Below, one piece after another: positions 9,021 to 17,821 of a DNA stretch of 64,000 nucleotides. This stretch comes from Rhizobium leguminosarum bv. trifolii WSM1325. GTDB lineage: Bacteria > Pseudomonadota > Alphaproteobacteria > Rhizobiales > Rhizobiaceae. The translations under genes and the position numbers were made by a program. The stretch spans positions 186,001-250,000 of the forward strand of contig CP001626.1 of NCBI GenBank assembly GCA_000023185.1, given 5' to 3'. Under the pieces are notes generated by a model. The model searched no databases and had not been told where the DNA came from. It worked only from the letters and a program-made list of their open reading frames with translations. The first letter of the stretch is position 1. Each line of letters opens with the position of its first letter.

Positions 9021-10229
9021 ATGAGCCAGTCCAATGTCGTCTTCGCGACCAGCCGCAACCCGACGCGCGAAGACCTCTTTGCCCGTGCGCAGGATATCTC
9101 TGCCGACCTTTCCGGGCGCGCCGCAGACCTCGATCGCGAAGGCCGCCCGCCGCTTGGCGAAATCGTCAAATTGAAGAATGCCGGCCTGCTCAATGCGCTG
9201 CATCCCCGTGAGATCGGCGGCGGTGGCCTCGATTGGGTCGACGGGCTGAGGCTGGTGCGCATTCTCGCGCGTGGCGAGAGCTCGATCGGCCAGCTGCTCG
9301 GCTACCACTATGTCAACAGCCAGTACATCTATTGGGCCCTTGATACCGCACGCGCCCATGCGCTGGGCAGCGATACGGTCGCCAGGAACCTCTATTGGGG
9401 TGCGGCCGTCAATCCGCGCGATCCCGGGCTGGTGCTCACCCGTCGCGGCAACGGCTATGTGCTGAACGGACGCAAGTCCTTCTCCACGGCAGCGCGGGTC
9501 TCCGATTACATCAATGCCAATGCGACGCTCGACGACAAGATCGCCGGTTTCGCCGTGCCGACCAATCGTCAAGGTTACGTCGCCAATGACGACTGGGACA
9601 ATATCGGTCAGCGCCTGTCAGACAGCGGTAGCGTCGAATTTCATGATTTCCCCGTTTACGAGGAGGATTTCGTCGGCGTACCCGCCGCACCCGACGCAGC
9701 ACCGCCGGTGCTGTCGACCTTCAATACGCCGTTCATCCAGCTGGTCTTCGTTAATTTCTATCTCGGCACCGCGGAAGGCGCGCTGCACGCGGCCGTCGAT
9801 TACGTCCGCAACACGACCCGGCCGTGGATAACCTCCGGTGTCGAGCGGGCGGCGGATGATCCTTATATCCTCGAACGCGTCGGCGAATTCACTGCCGCGC
9901 TGAAGGCCTCGGCGGCCCTTGCCGACAGTGCCGCAGCCGCCGTGCAGGCGGGTCTTGCCCGCGGCCGCGACGTCACCGAGCGCGAGCGCGGCGCCGCGGC
10001 GGCGGAAGCCTATGGCGCCAAAGTCCACGCCACTCATGTCTCGCTTGACATCACGTCGCGCGTCTTCGAGCTGACGGGCGCACGCTCAACAGCCGACAAA
10101 TACCGCTTCGACCGTTTCTGGCGCAATGTCCGCACCCATACTCTGCACGACCCGGTCTTCTACAAGGCGAGGGAAGTCGGCGAATTCGTGCTGAACGACA
10201 AGATACCGCAGGTCAGCCTCTACAGCTGA
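9021..10229 (+). CDS. DszC/SfnB-like flavin-dependent monooxygenase (acyl-CoA dehydrogenase fold)
   Basis: A 402-aa acyl-CoA-dehydrogenase-fold protein. It has an N-terminal helical domain (LGEIVKLKNAGLLNALHPREIGGGGLDW), a middle beta domain with NGRKSFSTAARVSDYINA, and the C-terminal FDRFWRNVRTHTLHDPVFYKAREVGEFVL typical of DszC/SfnB proteins and not of true acyl-CoA dehydrogenases. The latter motif (RNxRTHTLHDP) marks flavin-dependent monooxygenases of sulfide or sulfone metabolism. It uses reduced flavin from an outside reductase. It follows the SBP after a hairpin, so it is likely cotranscribed in part. Confidence 0.87.
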   Translation: MSQSNVVFATSRNPTREDLFARAQDISADLSGRAADLDREGRPPLGEIVKLKNAGLLNALHPREIGGGGLDWVDGLRLVRILARGESSIGQLLGYHYVNSQYIYWALDTARAHALGSDTVARNLYWGAAVNPRDPGLVLTRRGNGYVLNGRKSFSTAARVSDYINANATLDDKIAGFAVPTNRQGYVANDDWDNIGQRLSDSGSVEFHDFPVYEEDFVGVPAAPDAAPPVLSTFNTPFIQLVFVNFYLGTAEGALHAAVDYVRNTTRPWITSGVERAADDPYILERVGEFTAALKASAALADSAAAAVQAGLARGRDVTERERGAAAAEAYGAKVHATHVSLDITSRVFELTGARSTADKYRFDRFWRNVRTHTLHDPVFYKAREVGEFVLNDKIPQVSLYS

Positions 10230-10255
10230 GGCGACCACTCTTCCATCGAAGAACG

Positions 10256-10289
10256 AAGCCCCATTGCCGGCATCGGCAATGGGGCTTTT
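10256..10289 (+). terminator. Intrinsic terminator between convergent flavoprotein genes
   Basis: A 12-bp perfect stem (GCCCCATTGCCG / CGGCAATGGGGC) with a GCAT loop followed by TTTT, lying 27 bases after the stop of the DszC-like gene. The A residues on the other side may let it work weakly for the convergent gene as well. Confidence 0.85.
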
Positions 10290-10309
10290 CCTTGGTAGGA
10301 ATGGAGGTT

Positions 10310-11527
10310 TCAGAGCGCACCGTTCTTCGGTGGCGTTACGCCGTTCAAATGGTAGTTGCCAACGACGTGATATTTCCAACGCACGGGATCGTGTAGCGTA
10401 TGGGTGCGGGCATTGCGCCAGTGGCGGTCGAGGTTGAGGCCTGTTTGTACTGACGAGGTTCCGGCAAGCTCGAAAAGCGTGTTCGAGGCCTCGAGCGCCA
10501 CTTCGGTCGTCAGTACCTTCGCCGCAGCGACTGCAAGCGTGGCCGCGATCACCTTTTCCTCCGTCGTCTCGACCTGCGCGGCATCGACCTTGTGCCCGGC
10601 GCGCTCCACCAGAGCCGTTGCGGCTTCCAGCCGGATGGCGATCTGGCCAACCTTGGCGATCGTCAGCGGATCGTCTGCGGCACGCTCAAGGCCGCTATCC
10701 ATCCAGGGGCGTGATTTCGTCCTGACGAACTCCAGCGTTTCGGCAAAGGCCGCCCGTGCAATACCGAGATCGACGCCGGCATGGATGATCTGACCAACGG
10801 AGCCGATCGTCGTCGGCCGCTCGAAGCCCTTGTGATGGAAAACCACGGAATCGGCGCTGACATAGACATTGTCGAGGATCGTCGTACCGCTGCCGGTGGT
10901 GCGCTGGCCAAAACCGTCCCAGTCGTCGACGATCTCGACGCCTTCAGTACCCTTCGGCACGAAGGCCATGGTCAACCGGTCCTCCGGATCGAGCGCGAAG
11001 ATGGTGATCCAGTCGGCGAAGAGGACGCCGGTCGAATAGAATTTGCGGCCGTTGATCCGGTAACCCGGACCGTCGCGGGTGATGCGCGTGTTGTAGTGGC
11101 CGACCGTCTTGGTGCCGCGCTCGGACAGCGCATTACCGAAACGGTCGCCGGCCAGCACGCGGCCGAAGAAATAGCGCTGCTGCTCCTCGCCGCCGTCGGT
11201 TCTGAGCGCCTCGAGAATATAGAAATGGTTCTGCGGGATCTGGCCGATCGAACCGTCCGCCTCAGACAGGATCGCGGTGACCTCGGCAAGCACGGCGTTG
11301 GAGACGTCAAGCCCGCCATATTGCGCCGGTACGGTGATCGCCAGAAGGCCGGACTGGGCGAGAAGATCGAGTTCACCAAACGGCAGGATCCGTTCGGCGT
11401 CGCGCTCGGCGGCGCGTGCGGCAAATTGTGCCGCCAGTCTGCGGGCGGTGGCGATCGCCTCATCATCGCTGCCGATACGGTCGGCCACGGGCCGGATCTG
11501 ATCTGCTTGCCTTAGCACGGTGTTCAT
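10310..11527 (-). CDS. SfnB/DszC-like flavin-dependent oxidoreductase
   Basis: A 405-aa acyl-CoA-dehydrogenase-fold flavoprotein, similar in plan to the one at 9021. It shows FGELDLLAQSGLLAITVPAQYGGLDV, NGRKFYSTGVLFADWI, the WDGFGQRTTGSGT segment, and the C-terminal LDRHWRNARTHTLHDPVRWKYHVVGNY. SfnB-type proteins act with FMNH2 monooxygenases in dimethyl-sulfone and sulfonate use. The ATG at 11527 is chosen because GGAG lies 6 bases upstream; a GTG four codons earlier is possible. It points away from the NtaA-like gene at 11850, so the two share a control region. Confidence 0.87.
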   Translation of the reverse strand: MNTVLRQADQIRPVADRIGSDDEAIATARRLAAQFAARAAERDAERILPFGELDLLAQSGLLAITVPAQYGGLDVSNAVLAEVTAILSEADGSIGQIPQNHFYILEALRTDGGEEQQRYFFGRVLAGDRFGNALSERGTKTVGHYNTRITRDGPGYRINGRKFYSTGVLFADWITIFALDPEDRLTMAFVPKGTEGVEIVDDWDGFGQRTTGSGTTILDNVYVSADSVVFHHKGFERPTTIGSVGQIIHAGVDLGIARAAFAETLEFVRTKSRPWMDSGLERAADDPLTIAKVGQIAIRLEAATALVERAGHKVDAAQVETTEEKVIAATLAVAAAKVLTTEVALEASNTLFELAGTSSVQTGLNLDRHWRNARTHTLHDPVRWKYHVVGNYHLNGVTPPKNGAL

Positions 11528-11849
11528 CGATGTCTCCACTTCTGACGATGCTATCGGTGAAAGAAATCGAGCGTCGAGATAAGAGCATAAATTCTATAGA
11601 CGTCATCGAAAATGAAAAGTGTTTGCTTATCAGCCTCCGGCGGTCGCGATTAGGCTTCCGGTCTGGCGTTCGCGCGAAAACGCGGGTCGGAGAAGCAATG
11701 AAATTGCTGCCGGAAATTACCACCGCCGGCCTCGATTTGATTTCACCGACCTCCTACGTAACCGATATCCGATGCGTCGCCGCAGCGGCTCCAGACAGAA
11801 CGCCCAATGCGGGGCAGGCGGCCGCCTTGCCCGATCCATGAGGAAAGTC
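11528..11849. promoter_or_regulatory. Divergent intergenic region with a small leader-like ORF
   Basis: The 322 bases between the minus-strand SfnB-like gene and the plus-strand NtaA-like gene. The part at 11560-11640 is AT-rich and probably carries both promoters. The half near the NtaA-like gene holds the small ORF at 11698-11841. No convincing operator palindrome was found. Confidence 0.4.
11698..11841 (+). CDS. Small ORF (47 aa) just upstream of the NtaA-like gene, hypothetical
   Basis: Starts ATG with GGAG five bases upstream (good ribosome site). It encodes a 47-residue peptide beginning MKLLPEITTAGLDLISPTS. Its stop TGA overlaps an in-frame ATG (11838, ATGA) of the following monooxygenase and lies 8 bases before the preferred start at 11850. 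That arrangement suggests translational coupling or a leader peptide. No known family was recognised, and chance cannot be excluded in GC-rich DNA. Confidence 0.35.
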   Translation: MKLLPEITTAGLDLISPTSYVTDIRCVAAAAPDRTPNAGQAAALPDP

Positions 11850-13184
11850 ATGACCCCACGGCAGTTGCGCCTCGGCGCCTTCATGCGTCCCGTCAGCCTG
11901 CATACCGGCGCCTGGCGCTATCCCAGTTCTTATCCCGACGCCAATTTCAATTTCGCGCATCTGAAGTCCTTCGCACAGGCGCTGGAACGGGCGAAATTCG
12001 ACGCCTTCTTCATGGCCGATCATCTTGCCGTGCTCAACATGCCGGTCGAGGCGCTCAGGCGCAGCCACACCGTGACCTCCTTCGAGCCCTTTACGCTGCT
12101 CTCGGCGCTGGCAGCGGTGACGGAGCGCATCGGCCTCGTCGCCACGGCCTCCACCACCTTCGACGAGCCCTATCACATTGCCCGGCGTTTCGCCTCGCTC
12201 GACCATATCAGCGGCGGCCGCGCCGGCTGGAACATCGTCACGACGTCGAACCCTGATGCCGCGCTCAATTTCGGCCTCGACGAACATGTGGAGCATGGCG
12301 AGCGGTATCATCGCGCCCGGGAATTCTACGGCGTGGTCACCGGGCTCTGGGACAGCTTCGCCGACGATGCCTTCATCCGCGATCGGGAAAGCGGCCTGTT
12401 CTTCGATCCGGCAAAGATGCATGTGCTGGGCCACAAGGGCGAGGAACTGAGCGTGCGCGGGCCACTCAATATCGCCCGGCCGCCGCAGGGTTGGCCCGTC
12501 ATCGTCCAGGCCGGCCAGTCGGACCCCGGCCGCCAGCTTGCCGCGGAAACCGCCGAGATGGTCTTCTGTTCGCCGCGCGACCTTGCCGCGGGCAGGGCGC
12601 TTTATGCCGATATCAAGGGCCGCATGGAAGCCATCGGCCGTAACCGCGAGCACCTGAAGATCCTGCCCGCCGCCTTCGTCATCGTCGGCGACAGCATCGA
12701 GGAGGCGCGCGCCAAACGCGCCACGCTCGACAGTCTGGTGCATTACGACAGCGCCATCGCCTCGCTTTCAATCGCGCTCGGCCATGACGCTTCGGGCTTT
12801 GATCCCGACGCGCCGCTACCGGCCGATATTCCCGACACCAATGCCAGCAAGACCGGCCGCGGGCAGGTGCTGAAGCTTGCCGCGGAGGAAAATCTGACGG
12901 TGCGTCAGTTGGCGCAACGTTTTGGCGGCTATGCCGGCCTTGCCTTCGTCGGCACGCCGGCCAGCATCGCCGACGAGATGGAACGCTGGCTTGATGAGCA
13001 AGGCTCGGATGGTTTCAACGTGGTCTTCCCCTATCTGCCGCAGGGTCTCCTCGACGTCACCGACCGGCTGGTTCCCGAGCTGCAGCGCCGCGGCCTGTTC
13101 CGTAGCGAATATGAAGGCACGACGCTGCGCGAACATCTCGGATTGCCGCGGCCGGAGAACCGATTCTTTGCATCAGGTACGTGA
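11850..13184 (+). CDS. NtaA/SnaA/DszA-family FMN-dependent monooxygenase
   Basis: A 444-aa luciferase-like monooxygenase, the second of its family here. It shows LRLGAFMRPVSLHTGAWRYP, KFDAFFMADHLAVL, the conserved EPYHIARRFASLDHISGGRAGWNIVTT block and VIVQAGQSDPGRQLAAETAEMVF. The start at 11850 has AGGAAAG in place; an ATG at 11838 overlaps the stop of the small upstream ORF and is the alternative. Divergent from the SfnB-like flavoprotein, with which it plausibly works in sequential oxidation of one compound, as DszC and DszA do for aromatic sulfur compounds. No flavin reductase is visible in the window. Confidence 0.9.
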   Translation: MTPRQLRLGAFMRPVSLHTGAWRYPSSYPDANFNFAHLKSFAQALERAKFDAFFMADHLAVLNMPVEALRRSHTVTSFEPFTLLSALAAVTERIGLVATASTTFDEPYHIARRFASLDHISGGRAGWNIVTTSNPDAALNFGLDEHVEHGERYHRAREFYGVVTGLWDSFADDAFIRDRESGLFFDPAKMHVLGHKGEELSVRGPLNIARPPQGWPVIVQAGQSDPGRQLAAETAEMVFCSPRDLAAGRALYADIKGRMEAIGRNREHLKILPAAFVIVGDSIEEARAKRATLDSLVHYDSAIASLSIALGHDASGFDPDAPLPADIPDTNASKTGRGQVLKLAAEENLTVRQLAQRFGGYAGLAFVGTPASIADEMERWLDEQGSDGFNVVFPYLPQGLLDVTDRLVPELQRRGLFRSEYEGTTLREHLGLPRPENRFFASGT

Positions 13185-13225
13185 AGGGGCCTCGCTTCTG
13201 CTTTCCGGAAGCAAGCCGATAGCGC

Positions 13226-14269
13226 TCAAGCCATGACCCCAACCCGAAATGCATCGCTTTCGCCCGGCATCAGTTCGAGGGGCCAGATGATGTTGCGGTC
13301 GCCTCCCGGATAGAAATCTCGATAGACCGGCATGTTGGCGAGAAGCATCCGGGCGAGCGCGACGCCGAGATCGTAGAGCGAGATACGAAAGCAGCTGAGC
13401 GAGGGCTGCAGGAACCGTGCGCGCGGAGCGTCGCGGAAGCCGACCACCGCAAGGTCGCGGCCGGGCATGACGCCCGATTCCATCAGACGGCGATAAAGGC
13501 CGATTGCCATCAGCTCGTAGATCAAGATCACCGCCGTCGGCCGCTCTTCGAGCAACAGCAGCTCATGAGCCGCCTGATAGCCGCCCTGTTCGCTCGACTT
13601 GACGCGGATGACGAGCGAGGGGTCGAAGGGAATATCGTGCCGCTCAAGCGCCCGGCAATAGCTGTCGATAAAGAGATAGCCGAGGTTGGCCTCGCTCGAC
13701 GGCGCGGTGATCGCGATCCGGCGGTGGCCCAGCGCGATCAGCCGCTCGACGGCATGGTCGGCCACGCCCTCGAAATCGAGATCGATCCAGGGGAAATTGT
13801 TGGCCGAAAGGCTGCGGCCGAGCGCGACGAAGGGGATCTTCGCCCGCGATAGAAAGTCGATGCGCCGGTCGACGCGCTGCGTGTCCGAGATGATCATCGC
13901 ATCGACGATGCGCCGCGCCACCATCCGCTTCAGATATTCGTGCGGGTCCTCGTCGCTCGGGCAGGGCAGCATGATGAGGTCGAGCTTGTGGCGGGCAAAG
14001 ACGCTTTGCAGGCCGCTGGTGACGCCGAGGAAGAAGTTGTCGGCGTTCTCGACCGTTTCCTTGCTGGATTCGATCATCAACCCGATGACCTTCGTCTCCC
14101 CCTGCCTCAGGCTCCGCCCGGACTGATTGGCGACATAGCCGAGTTCCTTGGCCGCCGCCAGCACCCGCCGGCGGGTTTCCTCATTGACATCGGGCTTGCT
14201 GTTCAGCGCACGGGAGACCGTGCCGATCGAGATATCCAGGTATTCGGCAAGCTGGCGAATCCCCTTCAT
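13226..14269 (-). CDS. LacI-family transcriptional regulator of the sugar module
   Basis: A 347-aa LacI/GalR repressor. Its helix-turn-helix is at the N terminus (GIRQLAEYLDISIGTVSRALN, then KPDVNEETRRRVLAAAKELGYVANQSGRSLR), followed by a periplasmic-binding-like sensor domain with typical GLMIESSKETVENADNFF and VVGFRDAPRARFLQPSLS segments. The ATG at 14269 fits the family N terminus. It is divergent from the oxidoreductase-isomerase-importer operon starting at 14404, and a perfect palindrome of LacI type lies between them, so it most likely represses that operon and itself until a sugar ligand binds. Confidence 0.92.
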   Translation of the reverse strand: MKGIRQLAEYLDISIGTVSRALNSKPDVNEETRRRVLAAAKELGYVANQSGRSLRQGETKVIGLMIESSKETVENADNFFLGVTSGLQSVFARHKLDLIMLPCPSDEDPHEYLKRMVARRIVDAMIISDTQRVDRRIDFLSRAKIPFVALGRSLSANNFPWIDLDFEGVADHAVERLIALGHRRIAITAPSSEANLGYLFIDSYCRALERHDIPFDPSLVIRVKSSEQGGYQAAHELLLLEERPTAVILIYELMAIGLYRRLMESGVMPGRDLAVVGFRDAPRARFLQPSLSCFRISLYDLGVALARMLLANMPVYRDFYPGGDRNIIWPLELMPGESDAFRVGVMA

Positions 14270-14314
14270 CGGCCGCGATTTTCTTTCGGTCTGCAATTTC
14301 GCATTTTGCCTCTA

Positions 14315-14358
14315 TTGACACGGTAAAATGTTTCCGCATACAGTCGTAAACGTTTACG
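14315..14358 (+). promoter_or_regulatory. Promoter and LacI-type operator for the MocA-isomerase-importer operon
   Basis: A TTGACA -35 box at 14315-14320 and, 18 bases on, TACAGT as a plausible -10. Directly after it lies the perfect 14-bp palindrome CGTAAACGTTTACG (14345-14358), the shape of a LacI/GalR operator with a central CpG. The site would overlap the transcription start. The divergent LacI gene begins 76 bases away. Confidence 0.75.
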
Positions 14359-14403
14359 GAGTGCGTGTCATCAGGAGTTGGCGCCATTCTTTCGGAGGAA
14401 ATC

Positions 14404-15438
14404 GTGAAATTCAGTGCCATTTTGTGCGGGTGCGGAGCTATGTCCAAAGGTTGGTTGCGCGCCATCGCTTCCAACCCTCTGCTGGCCGAATCCATCACCA
14501 TCGTCGGCCTTGTCGACCTGAACCGGGAGACGGCCGAAAAGCTTGCCGCGGAGTTCGGCCTTGAAGGCGCCGTCATCGGTTCGGACCTGTCTGCCGTCAT
14601 CACTGCCACGAAGGCTGATCTGGTCTTCGACATCGTCATTCCGGCTGCGCGCTACGACGTCGTTTCGACGGCACTCAAGGCCGGCTGCCATGTGCTCAGC
14701 GAAAAGCCGATGGCGGCCTCGCTTGCCGAGGGCGCTGCGCTGGTCGATCTTGCCGCCGAGACCGGCCGTATCCACGCTGTCATCCAGAACCGTCGCTTCA
14801 TATCAGGCGTCAGGCGCCTGCGTCGCTTCGTCGACAGCGGCGCGATCGGCGAACTCACCGGCATCCATTGCGACTTCTTCCTGGCGCCGCATTTCGGCGG
14901 CTTCCGCGAAGAGATGGACAATGTCCTGCTTCTCGACATGGCAATCCACACCTTCGATGCGGCGCGCTACGTCGCCGACCGGAAGCCGCTCGCCGTCTAT
15001 TGCGTCGAGTGCAATCCGAAGGGTTCGTGGTACCGGCACGGCGCCTCGGCCAATGCCATTTTCGAATTTACCGACGACATCGTCTTCACCTATCGCGGCT
15101 CCTGGTGCGCCGAGGGCGAGCGCACCAGCTGGGAAAGCCAGTGGCGTCTCGTCGGCTCGAAGGGGATGCTCACCTGGGATGGCGAGGAGAGTTTCAAGGC
15201 GACTGTTGCCGGCGAAGAGCCCGGCCTTTTGCATGGTTCCGCTGCCGTAAACGTTCCCGGTCCGGAACATGACGAGGAAACCCATGGCCACGCCAGCGTC
15301 ATCGCCGACTTCATCGCGGCGATCGGCACCGGCAAACGGCCCGAGACGGTCAATTCCGACAATATCCGAAGCCTTGCCATGGTCTTCGGCGCAATCGAAA
15401 GCGCCAAGACGGGCAGGCGCGTCGAAATTTCAGCATAG
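14404..15438 (+). CDS. Gfo/Idh/MocA-family oxidoreductase
   Basis: A cytoplasmic NAD(P)-dependent sugar/polyol dehydrogenase of 344 aa. The Rossmann motif CGCGAMSKGWLRAIA is at the N terminus and the family EKP motif (LSEKPMAASLAEG) follows near residue 95; the C-terminal domain carries LLLDMAIHTFDAARY with its conserved DxxxHxxD. The GTG at 14404 is chosen for its GGAGGAA ribosome site. It leads an operon with a TIM-barrel isomerase and a MalEFGK-type importer, so it probably oxidises the imported sugar or its first derivative. Confidence 0.9.
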   Translation: MKFSAILCGCGAMSKGWLRAIASNPLLAESITIVGLVDLNRETAEKLAAEFGLEGAVIGSDLSAVITATKADLVFDIVIPAARYDVVSTALKAGCHVLSEKPMAASLAEGAALVDLAAETGRIHAVIQNRRFISGVRRLRRFVDSGAIGELTGIHCDFFLAPHFGGFREEMDNVLLLDMAIHTFDAARYVADRKPLAVYCVECNPKGSWYRHGASANAIFEFTDDIVFTYRGSWCAEGERTSWESQWRLVGSKGMLTWDGEESFKATVAGEEPGLLHGSAAVNVPGPEHDEETHGHASVIADFIAAIGTGKRPETVNSDNIRSLAMVFGAIESAKTGRRVEISA

Positions 15439-15449
15439 GATGACGTGAC

Positions 15450-16352
15450 GTGAGCAACCCTGCAAAATCCATTCGTATCGGCACCATGGTCAGCGGCAAC
15501 AAGGGCGATGCCGCCGCGCGCATCGGCGAGATCGCCGGCATGGGCTTCGAAAGCTTCGAGCCCTTCTTCTGGCAGACGACGAAGGGCCAGGACCTGGCCG
15601 AGCTCGGCAAGCGTTGCCTCGATGCGATCGGCGACCGCGACATCACCATCTCGACGCTCGGCATGTTCGGCAATCCGCTGGAAGAGACCGCAATCGACCT
15701 CGAGACGCTGGAGGGCTGGAAACATTGTATCGACAATGCCCATCACTTCGGCGCCACCTGCGTTGCCGGCTTCACCGGCCGCATCCGCGGCAAGCCGCTG
15801 ACAGACAGCCTGCCTCGCTACAAGCAGATCTGGAGCGAGCTTGCCAAGCGGGCGGCCGACAAGGGCGTCAAGATTGCTTTCGAGAATTGCGCCATGGACG
15901 GCAACTGGGCGACCGGCGACTGGAATATCGCGCATAATCCCGACGCCTGGGAACTGATGTTCAACGAGACGCCTGACGATAATATCGGGCTGGAGTGGGA
16001 GCCGTGCCATCAGATGGTCTATCTGATCGACCCTTTGCCGCAGATCCGCAAATGGGCGCACAAGTTCTTCCACGTCCACGGCAAGGACGCGACCATCCGC
16101 TGGGAGGTCATCAAGGAACACGGTATCTTCGGCAAGGAGAAATTCGTCTTCATGCGCACGCCGGGCTTCGGCGACAGCAACTGGACCGACATCATTTCTG
16201 AACTGCGCCTCGCCGGCTGGTCGGGCTCGATCGACATCGAAGGCTGGCACGACCCGGTCTATCGCGACGCGCTTGAAATGACCGGCCAGGTCTATGCGCT
16301 GAACCACCTCAAGCATGCCCGGGGCGGCGAATTCGTCGTCGACCCCATCTGA
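15450..16352 (+). CDS. Sugar phosphate isomerase/epimerase-family protein (xylose-isomerase-like TIM barrel)
   Basis: A 300-aa AP_endonuc_2-fold protein. The expected metal-binding residues are seen in order: AFENC (Glu), LEWEPCH (Glu, His), FHVHGKD (His) and DIEGWHDP (Glu, His). Such proteins epimerise or isomerise sugars or keto-inositols. It starts with GTG 11 bases after the oxidoreductase stop and is cotranscribed with it. With the MocA-type dehydrogenase it likely makes a two-step conversion through a keto intermediate. Confidence 0.88.
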   Translation: MSNPAKSIRIGTMVSGNKGDAAARIGEIAGMGFESFEPFFWQTTKGQDLAELGKRCLDAIGDRDITISTLGMFGNPLEETAIDLETLEGWKHCIDNAHHFGATCVAGFTGRIRGKPLTDSLPRYKQIWSELAKRAADKGVKIAFENCAMDGNWATGDWNIAHNPDAWELMFNETPDDNIGLEWEPCHQMVYLIDPLPQIRKWAHKFFHVHGKDATIRWEVIKEHGIFGKEKFVFMRTPGFGDSNWTDIISELRLAGWSGSIDIEGWHDPVYRDALEMTGQVYALNHLKHARGGEFVVDPI

Positions 16353-16358
16353 TGATAT

Positions 16359-16389
16359 CGTTTCCGGCAAGGAGGAATTGCCGGAAACG
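16359..16389 (+). other. Perfect 12-bp hairpin between isomerase and SBP genes
   Basis: CGTTTCCGGCAA and TTGCCGGAAACG form a perfect stem with a 7-base loop (GGAGGAA). No T-run follows. It lies just after the isomerase stop and before the SBP ribosome site. It may stabilise the SBP message end, or act as a protein-binding palindrome. Confidence 0.6.
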
Positions 16390-16414
16390 GGGATAACCAC
16401 AAAGGAGGAGAACC

Positions 16415-17647
16415 ATGGCTATCCGCAAATATGCAATTCTGGGCGCTCTCGCACTTGCAGGCGTCTCGCTGTTCGGTCTTTCGGCCAAGGCCGAAGACGT
16501 CACACTGACGCTCTGGTCGCTGGATAAGGACACCCAGCCGGCGCCGAACCTCGTCAAGGAGTTCAACGCCCAGAACAACGGCATCAAGATCGAATATCGG
16601 CTGATCCAGTTCGACGACGTCGTCACCGAGGCGATGCGTGCCTATGCGACCGGCCAGGCGCCCGACATCATCGCCGTCGACAATCCGGAGCATGCGCTGT
16701 TTTCGTCGCGCGGCGCCTTCCTGGATCTTACCGACATGATCGCCAAGTCGACCGTCATCAAGCCGGAGAATTATTTCCCCGGCCCGCTGAAATCGGTCGA
16801 GTGGGACGGCAAGTATTTTGGCGTGCCGAAGGCGACCAATACGATCGCGCTTTACTATAACAAGGACATGTTCAAGGCCAAGGGCCTCGACCCGAACAAG
16901 CCACCGCAGACTTGGGACGAGCTCGTCGAGGACGCGCGTAAGCTGACCGACCCCGCCAAGAACGTCTATGGTCTCGCCTTCTCGGCCAAGGCCAACGAGG
17001 AGGGCACCTTCCAGTTCCTTCCCTGGGCTCAGATGGGCGGCGGCAGCTATGAGAACATCAATGCCGAAGGCGCGGTGAAGGCGCTCGGGATCTGGAAGAC
17101 GATCATGGACGAGAAGCTCGCTTCTCCCGACACCTTGACGCGCGGCCAGTGGGATTCGACCGGCACCTTCAATTCCGGCAATGCGGCAATGGCGATCTCG
17201 GGCCCGTGGGAGCTCGACCGCATGACGCAGGAAGCGAAGTTCGACTGGGGCGTCACGCTGCTCCCGGTTCCCAAGGAAGGGGCTGAACGCTCCTCGGCCA
17301 TGGGCGACTTCAACTGGGCGATCTTCGCCACCAGCAAACATCCGGCCGAAGCCTTCAAGGCGCTCGAATATTTCGCCTCGCAGGACGACAAGATGTTCAA
17401 GAACTTCGGCCAGCTTCCGGCCCGTTCCGACATCTCGATCCCCGAGACCGGCCAGCCGCTGAAGGATGCAGCCCTCAAGGTCTTCCTCGAACAGCTGAAA
17501 TACGCCAAGCCGCGCGGCCCGCATCCGCAATGGCCGAAGATCTCCAAGGCGATCCAGGACGCTATCCAGGCAGCACTCACCGGCCAGATGAGCCCGAAAG
17601 ACGCGCTCGACCAGGCAGCCGACAAGATCAAGGCAGTACTAGGCTGA
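16415..17647 (+). CDS. Sugar ABC transporter substrate-binding protein, family 1
   Basis: A 410-aa periplasmic receptor with signal peptide [26 protein letters not shown]. Family-1 features include [25 protein letters not shown], the [18 protein letters not shown] domain-closing region and [22 protein letters not shown], the typical hinge stretch. A near-ideal AAAGGAGGAGAA ribosome site is present. It belongs to the importer with the permeases at 17822 and 18721 and the ATPase at 19545. The neighbouring enzymes point to a monosaccharide, cyclitol or glycoside ligand. Confidence 0.92.
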   Translation: MAIRKYAILGALALAGVSLFGLSAKAEDVTLTLWSLDKDTQPAPNLVKEFNAQNNGIKIEYRLIQFDDVVTEAMRAYATGQAPDIIAVDNPEHALFSSRGAFLDLTDMIAKSTVIKPENYFPGPLKSVEWDGKYFGVPKATNTIALYYNKDMFKAKGLDPNKPPQTWDELVEDARKLTDPAKNVYGLAFSAKANEEGTFQFLPWAQMGGGSYENINAEGAVKALGIWKTIMDEKLASPDTLTRGQWDSTGTFNSGNAAMAISGPWELDRMTQEAKFDWGVTLLPVPKEGAERSSAMGDFNWAIFATSKHPAEAFKALEYFASQDDKMFKNFGQLPARSDISIPETGQPLKDAALKVFLEQLKYAKPRGPHPQWPKISKAIQDAIQAALTGQMSPKDALDQAADKIKAVLG

Positions 17648-17675
17648 TCAGTGGCTGCAAGCGAGCCGCGTGCTC

Positions 17676-17747
17676 CCTCTTCTCCCAGCGGGGAGAAGAG
17701 GAACCGGAAGTAAAGCGTCTTTTAACCGGATGAACCTCGGTTCATCC
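17676..17747 (+). other. Two stacked hairpins between SBP and permease genes
   Basis: The first stem (17676-17701) is an 11-bp perfect repeat, CCTCTTCTCCC / GGGAGAAGAGG. The second (17728-17747) is GGATGAACC / GGTTCATCC with almost no loop. They lie in the 174-base gap after the SBP gene. Such structures usually protect the SBP message from decay and reduce read-through into the permeases, giving excess binding protein; neither has a T-run. Confidence 0.6.
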
Positions 17748-17821
17748 CATCATTTCCTCCCGGCAGGGGCCGTCTTCCGCATCATGCGCCAGGCGGCCCC
17801 GTTCGGAGTATCGGAGGACCC

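Noticed and set aside
15246..15262. GTAAACGTTCCC inside the oxidoreductase gene resembling the LacI operator
   Set aside because: Only half of the palindrome is kept and it lies in coding sequence; likely chance.
15090..17530. Long minus-strand frames opposite the isomerase and sugar SBP genes
   Set aside because: Shadows of well-supported plus-strand genes in the LacI-controlled operon.
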